64,000 bases of DNA, taken from positions 76,191,386 through 76,255,385 of the forward strand of contig NW_026542595.1 in assembly GCF_028750875.1 (NCBI RefSeq), written 5' to 3'. The notes under the pieces are model-generated. The model was given only the letters and a program-made list of their open reading frames with translations, did no database searches and was not told the DNA's origin. The position numbers and the translations under genes are program-made. The first letter of the stretch is position 1; each line of letters opens with the position of its first letter. Of the stretch, positions 21,801 through 33,825 are shown in pieces. The DNA is from Macrosteles quadrilineatus. Lineage: Eukaryota > Arthropoda > Insecta > Hemiptera > Cicadellidae.

Positions 21801-23370
21801 GAAAACAAAAATTGTTATGAAACTCTAGCTGTTGGCAGAAATTAAAAGTGAGAAGAAGAACATATTTGAATTGTAAACAGTCAATAAGTTTGCTAATTTA
21901 GCAGTTTGCTACATTCATTTACTGACTTAGTTGAAATGAAATATTTACTATTTGAATTTGGGTTGGCGTAAATATTACAATGGAAAAAAGCGAGAGAGCC
22001 TGGATAAATTGATTTACTAAAAAAAAAAAAAAAAACTGAATTAACACTGTGCTGTTTTCTTAGCAATCATTAGAACTCCACCAAGGAGTTCTATAAAACA
22101 ATTAGAAATAATGTTTTTTTAGAATGTATAATCGTTATTATAGACAACCTAATGTGACTAAGGCTATTTGTAGAAAACACTAAAAAACAAGATCAGCTTT
22201 TGAAAAATGGTAAGATAAAAGAAATGTTGATTACATCAATCTGCTATGTACATCTTAAGTATTTTCATAATCTTTGAGTCGAATCTTTTAGTCATCAGAA
22301 ATTATGGATGTTATTTGTTTTAAAATAACGCCTGTAATACTTAGCAATTGCTCGAATCCGAGCAACAGGGACACTAGTTAACATAGATATCATAACTAAT
22401 ATACAATTCATTACAATATTGTAATAGTAACTGGGCTTCTCTATTAAAACTTCAACCGTCTTCATCTTCATCTAACTCTATTGAACATGATTTTTTTTCT
22501 GCACATTGTCACACTTTTCAAATTTACATGAACCACAGGCTGTTGTGCAAAGAAGGTCATACTTTCTTCAGGAACATTTTAAGGTATTATAATTGGTAGA
22601 ACAGTTACAATGAATAACCTTCAGGAGACTCTCTGGCGCAGCACGCTTTGTTGTTACAATTGTGTAGAATCAGTAATTCTGGATCTTCCAACCCCACTGT
22701 CAAGGATCAACTTTATTTTCCTTTCCCATTCATACCAGAATCTGTTAATACGCTCTGCGACAATGCAGTTTTTAGGCAAATTCAGTCGGCGGAAGTGATT
22801 CCGGCTTTACGAATGAAGAAGTGGTAACGACCTTTTTGCTGAATATATTGTTTCACAATTTTCCTATGGAATCATTGCATGTACCAACATATAAAATGGA
22901 CATGGCAAAACAACCAAGGTCATCAATGAGCTCTGTGGTTTGGCTCGGATCGGAATTTACATGTTCCAAAGTATTTACTTGACAGTAAGGTCCCCTTTTG
23001 ACATTTTCCAGAAAACACTTTTTTACCAATTCCATAGAGCCGAGATGTATCACAACCGGTGATTGAATGAATGGATAATAAGTTTAAGCACATTTAGTTT
23101 TCAAGTATTTCTTTTATGCACATTATGTCACAAACCTTTTTCTTGTCATTCGGTTTATTTCTGTCTGATCTGAAATATAAGGATTTACTGTTTGAATTCG
23201 CATAATAAAGAAGTAAAACAAGAAGATCAGTGTCATCCACGAATAGCGTTGTTGTTCTAAATATAGAACAGGACAGATAATGATTAACCTAGGACAAATT
23301 AGTTCAAAGGTAAACTCTTCTGGAATGTGTATGGGACACACTCCTTAACATTTCCTGAGAATTCAAAAAA
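21801..23370. other. No gene seen
   Basis: AT-rich sequence with a pure A-run near 22018-22035. Several 60-70 codon frames are present on both strands but none has a domain or splice context I recognise. Confidence 0.35.
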
Positions 23371-23908
23371 ATTCCCACTTTGGCCGCATCCGCCATCTTG
23401 GAAAATGGTGGCGAAACAAATCAAACTCGCAAGATTTTACGGAAAATGCTTAAACTTAAAATTTAATCTACTTATAATAGTCGTATGGAGCTGAAACTAC
23501 TCTAAAGAAAAGTTTACTCCATGAAAATTCCATATTTATTAGTATAAATATAAATATATAATAATTGTAGCTTGAATGTGATTTTTTTACTTTAAATGTG
23601 TCACGTTTATGCTTTTTTTACGCCGTTGATACTTGAGATAGGTATTTATATATTACCCATTTAGTAAAACGTAGAGCTTTAAATTTCAAATAATATACAC
23701 ATGACTTATGTGATATTAAGCCAACAATTACGCCAATTATAAGAGTTTGAAAGTACCAGTGTGCGCAGCGTGTAGTGCCGTGGCGCTTCGACACCGCGGC
23801 CGACCTACAACCATCAATCCGATAACCACTGCCGAATTCGCAGTCAAATGTAGAATCCGTTGGAATATGTGCAATTTTATAAAACAATGATTTTTTTTAT
23901 ATATAATG

Positions 23909-24655
23909 TACTAGCAGAGTACCCGTCCTTCGTACGGGGTTGGCATATAAGTTTAAAATGCTTATTGTAGTTACATTCAAGCTTTGCGTTTGCAATGGGG
24001 GAGGACAAAGTTTGATAAAATTTGCTTCTTTAGATTGACAGTATATTATGTATGGTGTTACACATCCATGGTGTTATACCCCACATCCATACACATTGTA
24101 TGGTGTTATACTAAAGCCATAATGTTCTACCACTTCCCCTAAACAATAAAGACAAATAATAAATTATTAAAAATTCGCAAAAAAATCACAAACTATTCAT
24201 GACATTAAAAACATAAACAATCCTACTTTGACAGTTCTCTTTGCGTATCACAGTTTGTTGTTGCTGCTTAGTTCAAATTAGCTGTTTACATAAATGCAAA
24301 AAATATATATACTGAATTGAACCCTGCTGGTTCTTTGTAATTTCTTTCTTTGGTAACTTTTTAATGCTTTTGTATATCATAGAACCAACTTTTTTAGTTG
24401 AAACAGCTGACTAAAAATTCTTTAATTCCCTCTAAATATGAATACTCATAAGATTAACATGGGGAACTCCAGAGCCACTGGGGCGGAGCCCGAAAGGATT
24501 TTTGATATAAGAATATGCCTATATGTTAATCGGAAATGTGAGCTATCATCATGCCAAATTTCAGCCCAATCCGTCCAGTGATTTATGCGTGATTGAACTT
24601 CAAACACACAAACAAACAAATACACAAAATTTCACATTTATAATATTAGTAAGAT
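23909..24655 (+). repeat. Family A-like repeat, nearly complete copy
   Basis: It starts at CTAGCAGAGTACCCGTCC (23911) with a short GC-rich hairpin (CCGTCCTTCGTACGGGG), contains the shared core GAGCCACTGGGGCGGAGCC (24471-24489), and ends in AATTTCACATTTATAATATT and AGTAAGAT (24629-24655). No coding potential. The 5' hairpin differs from that of the copies at 30212 and 33826, so these may be two related subfamilies. Confidence 0.7.
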
Positions 24656-24879
24656 ATTTCCAGTGATTTAAACTAAATAGTAGTGTAAAATGGAACAAAT
24701 AAAGTAAGTTAGTTTTGATATCTAAAGTAAAAAAAATGAATTTTTGAGTAAACACAATATTGGGAGCAGAAAGATGATTTATAATTGCTTAGAAATTGTA
24801 TTTTATTACAAAATCAACTTATAAGTACTCAAACTTATTAATATTACAAATGAAATTGTTTGCTTCATCTTTGGGCATA

Positions 24880-25830
24880 ACAGCTTGGATCTCGATCATA
24901 AGTTGGATAGTTTTCACATAGATAAGTTAGCCATCTGCGTGGAAGTAAGGAAGCATCATTTGGACATAGTATAGATGAAGGAATATCCCAGTCCCCTGCT
25001 CTCTCAGCTTTAAAACATCTTCAAATCTCTACTTATTCATAGTATTGCATCCAAAGCTTAGCCGTGTGACTTTCTACCGCCAGTTCAGTCATCTTTTGTT
25101 TTAATATTTGAAACACAATCTGAATGTCTCGTCAATCACTGACACTCCCGAGGTCTAAATTTCCATCTACATTGTTGGATAAGGAATCTTCCAAACTATC
25201 AAATAGTAGTTACTTTTCCGGACAAGCTCCAAAGATCACACGAGTCAATGCCTGTTTGGTCAAAATATGAGCTCTTACAGCTCGATAATATTGTTGATCA
25301 CATATAACGAAAGGGACACTGTTTTTGCATAGATTACACCCCAGAGTTCCTTTAGACCACTCCCTTCCATTATCTTTCCAATTGCCCCAAGATATGACAT
25401 GAGTAGATGAAAACCTCCAAGTCTCACTTCCTCTGCTGTTTTTGTCAGGGGGTGCTGTTGACAAGATTTCAGCTTTGTGACACAGTGGCTGGTCTAACGT
25501 AACGAAGACTTTGCTTTACTTTAATTTCTTACCTTCATTTGCTGCAAACATAAGGACGGTATGGATTGTGGATATGTTTGATGGGTTATGGTTAATGAGT
25601 GGTAGAGGTACCAGTGCTGATTCCTGAAATGGTACACTTCCATGAGCCTTTAGCATGTACCCACTCCAACCTGGTCTCTTCTTCGGTCTCGGAAACGAAT
25701 TAAACTCCAAGCATACAAAATCCTTGTTTTAAGGCACCGTTAGGTTGCAAATTCCAATGGATGGTACTCGAATTTTCAACTATGATCTCCGACAGAGCAA
25801 TTTCTGTCGGCTTTTTGTACTACATAATTC
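24880..25830 (-). pseudogene. Relic of an uncharacterised invertebrate ORF family
   Basis: Read on the minus strand, from high to low coordinates, pieces appear in order: KKRPGWSGYM (about 25690-25660), NPSNISTIHTVLMFAANEG (about 25590-25530, followed by a donor-like GGTAAGAA), and KMTELAVESHTAKLWMQYYE ... FKAERAGDWD (about 25105-24990). From memory these match blocks of a widespread invertebrate protein family, often multicopy and probably transposon-borne, with RPxWSGFM, NPSDxSTIYT and LWMQYxxMVEI..AERTG motifs. Multiple stops and frameshifts make it dead. The function of the family is unknown to me. Confidence 0.45.
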
Positions 25831-26299
25831 TCATATACCCTTCATCTTGGGCGTTTGTGAGAACAAAGCTGTTCACTCTCGTTATGGGAGGTTGAGGTAA
25901 TATTGATGAAGAAGGTGTTTGGTCCCTTCCATTGCATGAAACATGCATTATCTAACACGAACTGTGCATAGCCACTTTCTTTGGTACTTTCTGCTGAAAA
26001 GTGTGTTGCAGCCGATGCATAGGGTGGTACTTCTTTATATGTACAGCAAACCCCAAGGTTAGATTTAAAATATTAATAGGAAGTCTTGATCCAAACTGCG
26101 GGTGTATTAAAACAACCACTAATTCCCATCTGTATAGGTGAAAAAGAAAACAAAATGGTTATGCTGCTTTTATTTATCCTAACTGCCACATAAATGTTAA
26201 AAGTAATTTTATTTTGCGCAGTTACTAAATATCGCGTTAAATTTATTTTATAGTATCGTTGATTTTGTAATGGAATACAATTCCCAAGCATCAATTATA

Positions 26300-27880
26300 A
26301 TCTTAGTCCCTCTGCTCCCAATATTGTGTTTACCCACTTTTTTTTTTTTTTTTTACTTATTCATTAGACATTATCTAACCTATTGATGGTTGTAGGTCAG
26401 CCGTCTGACAAATCATGCTTGAACATATCCCACAAACGTTTGGGGTTCAAAGGTGATCCTAGAATCAGGATTTGACAAAATAAAATAGAGTTCTCATCAC
26501 TCTTGGCAACTTTGACAAAGATGATTCTTTAGACTTTAAATCCATTGTTTATCGTCAAAAGTAGACATGCTTATTTGTAGGTTGATTAGGTAACACCTTT
26601 TACTATTTTAAGGTTGTCAAAAATTGTTACATCTTCGATGTAATAAATAAGTATTCTTAGATGATATAGTTCTGGTTGGGCCACCGAGTTTACAGTGTGA
26701 ACCCTGTTAATTGTTTTGGAGCTCCGTTGCCACAAAACCCACTCACAGCTCATTCCTAACCATCTGAGTTTCTAGAGATATGCTGATAGAGCATTTGCCA
26801 GTAATAACAGTGTTAAGCATTTGCTCCATTTTGCGCAGCAGTAGACAATTTGGCATTGTGTTCAAAATAAGCATCTAAAGTAGACCTCTAAAGAATTGTA
26901 TGTCTTCTTGAGGTCCAGGTTTGCCCCACGATATTGTCCCGGTAAATGGATATTAAGACGTTGAACCGAATGACTTTTCTTCAGAATTTTGTTGCCTAAG
27001 AGTCGCCAACAATACTGTACAATAGACAAATGTATGATTCATTACGATGCTCTACGAACCTTCTGCTGACTCGAAATTTGGCTTGTTGCAGCCATGCACT
27101 GATTAAGGTTTTTTCTTTGAGTTCCGTGGCTTCGTCGAACTGTCTCTTGGCTGCAACTGCAACAATAATTGAAGTTAAATAGCACCCAAAGGTCATAACC
27201 AACATAATACGCATATTTTGTTTATAAAAACAATTATCTTTTAAACACAATATACCACCATGTAATTTTCATTTAACCAACAATAGATTTTTGACTGATA
27301 GTTAATTGTACATCTGTAGTAGGGTAAGATACTAAAATAAGTTGCCAGTATGTTTGGGTGGTGTACAGTGGGATTTTCACAGAGAATCAATTAAAAAAAA
27401 CTAGAAAACTTTTGTCTTACTTTAGTTTGGACTTGTTTTTTGGGGTCTCAATATTGAAAATTCAATTTGAAAATTTTCCCAAACAAAAATTACATTACAT
27501 ATCCTAATGGTACGTACAGGAAAATCTCAAGCTAATTTTATATAGTGCAAGTAAGTTTTAGCTGCAAACATTTTAAGTTGGTTTCACCCTTCAGTTCGAT
27601 ATAGTTTTACCTTCATGGCAATCTCAATCTTGTATTTTTATTTTAAAAACAATTGTGTTTAGTTTTTCTCTTTAATTAACAAATCTGTGGTGTTACTATA
27701 ACACTTACCATGCACACACTTGCACACTGAATATCTAGAAAATGGAATTTTGTGCACTTCTCCAACAGATTTTTCTGAGTATGTCCACCTCATGGCGACA
27801 TCATCCGCTACAATCCTTCTCATCGTTGTGTTAGTGCTCATCACCTGTAACAAATTAAAAATAAATTAATTATAACGAGG
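26300..27880. other. No supportable gene
   Basis: A long T-run lies at 26338-26354. Minus-strand frames of 64-84 codons (27250-26996, 27853-27659) show no recognised domain. A continuation of the relic upstream cannot be excluded. Confidence 0.3.
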
Positions 27881-27884
27881 TGTT

Positions 27885-27930
27885 AGCCCGTCCTACGTAC
27901 GGGAGTAGTCAGTTAAAACTATGTAGGCCT
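27885..27930 (+). repeat. Family A-like 5' end
   Basis: GTTAGCCCGTCCTACGTACG then GGAGTAG resembles the 5' hairpin of the copy at 23911. The sequence that follows diverges, so this is a 5' fragment or a strongly decayed copy; later matches such as a GAAACAGCTGTTTGGTTCAA stretch near 28300 are weak. Confidence 0.4.
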
Positions 27931-29870
27931 ATAATTCAGAACAGCTAGTTTACACGTATAAAGAGAAATTTTATTGCAGCCTACAGTAGAAAGAGTAATT
28001 ATCAATTGAGAAGTGTATAGGCCTGCCTAGTCAACGATACCACCTTCCATAGCATACCTGCCTCTTCCATAATTATTATCAGCAAAATACAATTACTATA
28101 CACAATTTCCAGTAGGTCTGAATAGAAACGACCTAAAATAAAATGATAATATCCAATAAAATTCACAGTACACATAATTTAAATTTGGTGTCCTAACATC
28201 AAAACTAATCGTCACACCTATCCTTTATATCAATTTCACTGCATTAATTGCTAAATAAATAAGTGTAAACAAATAAAAGTAAAAACAACAACAGTTTGTT
28301 TTGAAACAGCTGTTTGGTTCAAATAACATTCATTTGAAAAAAAGAACTGGTCACATGTAGCAGGAATATAAAAAGTAAACACGCTAGTAAAGCTAATGAC
28401 GTAATTGTCAATGTTTATTATCCATACCGTTATCAGTTCTATCCTTGATAATTACCCACCCTCATTGAATAAACGTACATCGTAATTTCGCATATTAGTT
28501 AATTTAAACTACAATATATTCATAGTTGAAATAAAAGTGATATTTTCACGTTTGGGGGCGCTGATATAGGCACCCCCAAACGAAACGTAACCACAACTGA
28601 ACACGATTTCATAAAAGGATGGTTTGTCTAATTGCAGTTTCCTAGGTCAATGTTGACGTTGTGTTCAATCTGTCATCCATCTGTCTATCTTTGTATAAAA
28701 CCCGTCTGAGGTTGTGGTGGTAATTTAAAATCGTGATTCCTGACTATTCTTGATCTTCTTTTTATGACATAAATATTTCCGGGCCTAATCCAAACAAAGT
28801 TAAAGTAGACAAACACAAAAATTAATTGTAAACATAAAGCTACCATTAAGAATTAATACATGTAAACACTGTTATTTTTTAATCTTTTCTTGAAAAGTAG
28901 AGCAGTAAAATGATTTGCATTTATCCTTTTTTATTAAGACTCGTGTACAGAGCCTCGATTTGTACTTTGGTTTAATTAATTTTGGTTAAAACTGTGGTTT
29001 TAACTGTGGTCTAATTATCTCTACTAATCTTACTTATTTCCTATAATCAATGACAAAATTAAAGTAAATAAAATAACCTCATAGTTCTATAGTTTATATT
29101 TAACCAGCAGTTAGTTAAAACAAATTATATTGCTCTAAAACAAATCGAAGATTACAATGATTGCTTTAAAAAATAATTTGAGCATCCTAGTATTATACTA
29201 TGTATATTTAATTATATTGTAATCCTCTTACCGAAGAATTGAACGTATCAATGATTAGCATTACATATAGTATAAATAAGTCAACCCTAAGTATATCTTT
29301 ACATGTTTATCCAAATGCTGAATTTGTGACACTAAAGTTGAATGTTTACAGCTGTTATGTTAAGCAAATTATTTTATGCCAAAAGCTAGTTTAGAATCTT
29401 AGCGTCGGCTGCTAGACTTTTTAAAAATTAAAATTTAATTTCTAAAAAAACTAGGACCTTAAACTAAATTTATGGCTTCGACATTCCCTAGTTCTCAAAA
29501 TTATCTTTCTTTCAACACAAAAATCATGTAAATCCGTCGAGTGGTTGATTCAGAAACGTGAAATAAAAAAAACACTGTTTCGTTTTAATATTATAGATAG
29601 CTAGGCCTACATAATCTTTACATAAGAAAGAATTATTTAGTGTTAACTTGTTTGATGTATAAACAAATACCCCCGCCGCAGCAAACCTGCAGACTAAGCG
29701 AATTTCAACTTGTCTGATTACATATTTACTAAAATATTTCCATAAATAAGACATATTTATTCCCAACTTAAAAAAAACAATAGATTTAACGAGTGCTTAG
29801 GTTTGCTGCTACGGGGAAGGTAAACAGTGTTTTTTTGACCGAACGTCAATAGTATAGAATGAAATAAATA
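27931..29870. other. No gene seen
   Basis: AT-rich sequence containing the small GC-rich hairpin at 28549-28582; otherwise nothing supportable. Confidence 0.4.
28549..28582. repeat. 10-bp perfect GC-rich hairpin
   Basis: CGTTTGGGGG (28549-28558) pairs exactly with CCCCCAAACG (28573-28582) around a 14-base loop. It stands alone in AT-rich sequence. The role is unknown. Confidence 0.6.
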
Positions 29871-29872
29871 AA

Positions 29873-29960
29873 TTTGCTAAATTTTATCAAAATATATCCA
29901 TAAACAAGTCAACTACAACAGTTTTCATTTTCTCCATAAGAATAACATGGGAATTTTAAA
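29873..29960 (+). repeat. Dispersed repeat B, copy 2
   Basis: Second copy of the repeat at 6490-6592, sharing the blocks around CCATAAACAAGTC and CATAAGAATAACATGG. Same orientation, no coding content. Confidence 0.55.
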
Positions 29961-30211
29961 TTTGCCCTTTTTTAAATTTTCTCCCTATCCCTTAGGCATA
30001 CAACAATGCTTTAATATACTAAATTATTTATTTTTTTAAACTCTACAAAATGGTTGGGAAAGAAATTCTAAAATTTTATCTTTTTTGCGTCACAAATGGG
30101 AAAACCCCATTTTTACTCCATAAAACCCCCCATAAACCCCCGTTTCATGGTCCGATCATGCTGGTTCGCAAACTCGTTCGAATAAATGTAGGTTTACACG
30201 TTTATACCTAA

Positions 30212-30243
30212 CTAGCTGTACCCGCGGGCTTTGCCCCGTTTCA
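30212..30243 (+). repeat. Family A repeat, 5' piece split off by the LINE
   Basis: CTAGCTGTACCCGCGGGCTT and GCCCCGTTT match the 5' end of the complete copy at 33826. The continuation resumes at about 33212 after the non-LTR element, so the LINE is nested in this copy. Confidence 0.75.
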
Positions 30244-32838
30244 TTGACTTTTACGTGGGCAGGCGTGAATTGCAACTTAACTGCCATATATCGCAGTCCT
30301 GCTTCGTCTTTGCAAATTTTTATTGATAGCTTACATGATTATATAACAAATTCAACAAATTGTTCTAGCATGAAAATAATTGCAGGTGACATCAACTGTG
30401 ACATTTTGAGCCCCCAATTAAATTCTTTGGAAGACCGTTACTTAGACATACTGAGTGACCTAGGATTCATCCAGTGTATAGACAAAGTAACAAGGCCAAT
30501 AAGTAACACGTGTATAGATCATTACTTTGTCAAACTTCCGCCCAACTTTACAGCCAACTCAGCCGTCCTACAGACCTCAGTCACAGACCACTACAGTATT
30601 TGTTTCGAAATTAAAAGTACCGCCAAAACAAATCCGAGAGTAAACAACCACTCTCAAAAATCAATCAACTGGGAACATGTTAGGCAAGATCTCCTCGTTC
30701 AAAACTGGGATCTAATCTATACATCAATAGATGTCCATTCTGCCGCAAAAATCTTTAATGATATACTTATTACCATTGTTGAACGTAATTCACATACCGT
30801 TACCACTACCGCTAAAACGTTCAAGATAAAACCGTGGATAACTAACGGTCTCTTAAAATCAATACGTCATCGGGACAAATTAAGTAGACTAACCAATAAA
30901 CACCCCTTTAATACTAGACTGCGTGCGCGCTATGTTAGATACAGAAACATATTAAAATCTACACTAAAAAAGGCAAAATACGATTTTTACAAAAATAAAA
31001 TCAATGACGCTCAAGGAGATCCAAAGAAATTTTGGAATATAGTGAACGAAGTAGCGGGCCGCGCAGATCCCAAATGCAAATTTCCAGTCGGCGCATTTGG
31101 CGCACACAGCGACACTGTCCCCTCCATCTGTGATAAATTTAACAAATACTTTGCTTCCGTCGGATCCCAGCTAGCCGGGGCTTTGCAGCCTGTTGGTCGT
31201 GTCGAAATAGAGGATGCTGATTTTGCTGTGAACTCCCAGTTCTCACTGCAACCAATTACCCATCAAGATTTACTAGACGTGGTCACCAAAATCAGAGGAA
31301 ACTCGGCACCTGGGTATGATGACATTTCCTCTAAACTGATAAAGCATAATCTAGACGTCTTACACCAACCCTTATTTCACATTGTAAATTTAAGTATATC
31401 AACTAATACTTTTCCAAATCCTTACAAAATCGCCAAAGTAATCCCGATCTATAAATCAGGCCCAAAGAATGTGATATCAAATTTCAGACCTATTTCTTTA
31501 CTTAGTGCGGTATCCAAGATAATCGAAAAATGTGTCAAGCAACAGTTGTATAGATACCTCGAGGAAAATAATATCATTGACAACGCACAGTTTGGGTTCA
31601 GAGCTAACGTAAGCACTACCCATGCCTTATTTAATATCTCAAAACATATTTATGAAAAAATTGATGATAAAAAACGTGTGCTTGTAACCTTTTTAGACTT
31701 GGCAAAAGCATTCGATTCTATTGATAGGCATAAATTAATCACAAAACTGCAGTTGATAGGCGTTGACAACCCATCACTTGACTGGTTCCGCAGCTATTTG
31801 ACTGGTCGATCACAGTTCGTTACTATCAATGGCGAAAATAGTGATATCACTAACATTGACTATGGTGTCGTCCAAGGAAGTAACCTAGGCCCTCTTCTCT
31901 TTTTAATATATATCAATAACATTACTAAATTAAGAGTCAATGGTAAATTGTTTCTTTTTGCTGACGACACAGCGGTAGTGTCCTCGGGTAATACGTGGGA
32001 TGATGTCTACCATCAAGCTGCATCTGACTTACTTAAAATAAAAAATTGGCTGGATCATAACACATTGACATTGAATGTATCAAAAACCAAGTGCATGCCA
32101 GTTTTCTTATCTCGAACTCGTGACCCTGGCCCTAGAAAACTCTATCTTCATTCATGTGGCGATCTGTGGTCTAATACCTGCGGATGTGACACAGTCGATC
32201 GTGTGGACCAATACAAGTACCTTGGGGTGATCATTGATCAAAGGATGACATGGTCTCCTCATATTATCTATGTAAAGCAAAGATTGAGGAAACTGGTCTA
32301 CGCCTTTTATCAACTAAGCCGTGTGTTAACGGTTGATCACTGCAGATACGTTTACTATGCATACGTGCAGTCTGTGCTGCAGTATGGCATACTGGCGTGG
32401 GGCGGTGTATCTGCTGCCACATTGGCTCCTCTTCACGTAACCCAGAAAACCTTAATAAAAATTATTCTTAAAAGGCCAAAACATTATTCAACAAGTTTAC
32501 TTTTTTCCGAATTCCCAGTTTTAAATATTAGACAATTGTTTATCAAAACACTATTACTTTTCATTAAGAACAACAAGGAAATTATTTTTTCTAACTTACA
32601 ACACAGTTATCACACTAGACACAGGCATAACTTTGGATACCGCACTCCACAACTAGCATATAGTTCCTTGAAAAATAACGTGTTTTACATAGCTCACATC
32701 CTTTATCGCAACTTGCCGCCCAACATAACTGATGCTGAATCAGGCAGTGTCGCTGTGTATAAAAGCAAGGTCTGTGAGTGGCTGATGACTGTGGGAAGAG
32801 AGGCTGCAGAGGCTTTAATTCGCTCGCCTTACATTTAA
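30244..32838 (+). CDS. LINE ORF2: partial APE-type endonuclease plus reverse transcriptase
   Basis: This is an 864-codon uninterrupted frame with no proper ATG at its start (TTG at 30244; the first internal Met is about residue 43), so it is a truncated polyprotein. Endonuclease remnants are IIAGDINCDIL (about 44-54), CIDHYFV (about 90) and TSVTDHYSI (about 112). The RT follows: RPISLLSAVSKIIEK, FLDLAKAFDSID with D485, QGSNLGPLLFLIYINN, and the catalytic FADD with D574-D575, then KYLGVIIDQRMTW. It would nick target DNA and copy element RNA. The intact frame over about 2.6 kb indicates recent insertion. The clade is probably in the CR1/L2/Jockey group; I cannot place it more finely. The truncated endonuclease makes it non-autonomous. 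Confidence 0.9.
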   Translation: MTFTWAGVNCNLTAIYRSPASSLQIFIDSLHDYITNSTNCSSMKIIAGDINCDILSPQLNSLEDRYLDILSDLGFIQCIDKVTRPISNTCIDHYFVKLPPNFTANSAVLQTSVTDHYSICFEIKSTAKTNPRVNNHSQKSINWEHVRQDLLVQNWDLIYTSIDVHSAAKIFNDILITIVERNSHTVTTTAKTFKIKPWITNGLLKSIRHRDKLSRLTNKHPFNTRLRARYVRYRNILKSTLKKAKYDFYKNKINDAQGDPKKFWNIVNEVAGRADPKCKFPVGAFGAHSDTVPSICDKFNKYFASVGSQLAGALQPVGRVEIEDADFAVNSQFSLQPITHQDLLDVVTKIRGNSAPGYDDISSKLIKHNLDVLHQPLFHIVNLSISTNTFPNPYKIAKVIPIYKSGPKNVISNFRPISLLSAVSKIIEKCVKQQLYRYLEENNIIDNAQFGFRANVSTTHALFNISKHIYEKIDDKKRVLVTFLDLAKAFDSIDRHKLITKLQLIGVDNPSLDWFRSYLTGRSQFVTINGENSDITNIDYGVVQGSNLGPLLFLIYINNITKLRVNGKLFLFADDTAVVSSGNTWDDVYHQAASDLLKIKNWLDHNTLTLNVSKTKCMPVFLSRTRDPGPRKLYLHSCGDLWSNTCGCDTVDRVDQYKYLGVIIDQRMTWSPHIIYVKQRLRKLVYAFYQLSRVLTVDHCRYVYYAYVQSVLQYGILAWGGVSAATLAPLHVTQKTLIKIILKRPKHYSTSLLFSEFPVLNIRQLFIKTLLLFIKNNKEIIFSNLQHSYHTRHRHNFGYRTPQLAYSSLKNNVFYIAHILYRNLPPNITDAESGSVAVYKSKVCEWLMTVGREAAEALIRSPYI

Positions 32839-33211
32839 ATTAATCTCTGACATCAAACGCCGCCATAATAGCTATCAAAATAAATTTTTCTTCATAGATT
32901 AATATTTTTATTGTTGCTTAAGGCTGTTTATTGTTAATTAATTCTAGTATACAATATATTTATATAGCATATATATACATTTATTAAAAGCTCCTGATAC
33001 GTATTAAGTACAGATGTACACATTATTTATAAACAGTGTGCACATTTTTTTTTACCTATGGACAATAACCAAAACTTATTTCCTGCTGGTAAGAGCTCTT
33101 CCCTCGAGCACGGACTTGCAGTCCATTCGGGGGAATACTATTCTTACCCTGATAATGTATTCCTGTATTTATATATGTGAATAAAGTGATTTTTGATTTG
33201 ATTTGATTTGA
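30244..33211 (+). mobile_element. Non-LTR retrotransposon (LINE), 5'-truncated
   Basis: It has an endonuclease-RT frame (30244-32838), a 3' UTR of about 340 bp, and a tail of tandem TTTGA units (about 33192-33211), the usual 3' mark of CR1/L2/Jockey-group elements. The 5' end is lost inside the endonuclease domain, a normal result of incomplete target-primed reverse transcription. It is inserted in a family A repeat. An exact target duplication was not resolved; TTCAT occurs near both junctions. Confidence 0.85.
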
Positions 33212-33825
33212 CTTCATATGTGAGCTCGTTCGCATGGCTCAATCACGTCCTGGTTGAAGTTCGTTCGCTACGCTCACTCACCTTTAGGTTGGAGCTCGTT
33301 CGCTGCGCTCACACGTCATGGTTGAAGTTCGTTCGCTACGCTCACTCACCTTTACGGTTGGAGCTCGTTCGCTGTGCTCACTTGCCTTCAGGTTAGCTCG
33401 TTCGCTACGCTACCTCGCCTCCGGGTTGAAGTTCGTTCGCTACGCTCACTCACCTTTTGGTTTCAAATTAGCTGTTGTCAAATATTTAAAAAAAATAATT
33501 GTGCTGCACTCTGTTGGTAATCCTTGTAACTTTAATGCTATTGAACATCATAGAACAGAACCAACTTGTTTAATTGAAACAGCTGTTATGATTCATTAAT
33601 TCCATTTAAATATGAGAACTCATTAGGTTAACATGGGAAACTCTAGAGCCACTGGGGCGGAGCCCGAGAGTCCGATCAGAATAAAAACCACTTAGTTTTC
33701 CTATTTAATGCCTAAAGAATCAGTGTACCAAATTTCAGCCTCCTAGGTAAGTGGGAAGTGGGAAAATTAGTGATGAGTGAGTCAGTCAGTCAGTCAGTGA
33801 GGGCTTTGCCTTTTATATATATAGA
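33212..33825 (+). repeat. Family A repeat, 3' piece after the LINE
   Basis: It continues the copy begun at 30212. It holds four to five units built on GTTCGCTACGCTCACTCACC or GAGCTCGTTCGC (33220-33470), then AATGCTATTGAACATCATAG, the core GAGCCACTGGGGCGGAGCCC, a (AGTC)n run at 33779-33800, and ends in GGGCTTTGCCTTTTATATAT plus ATAGA. The short open frames here are repeat artefacts. Confidence 0.75.
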
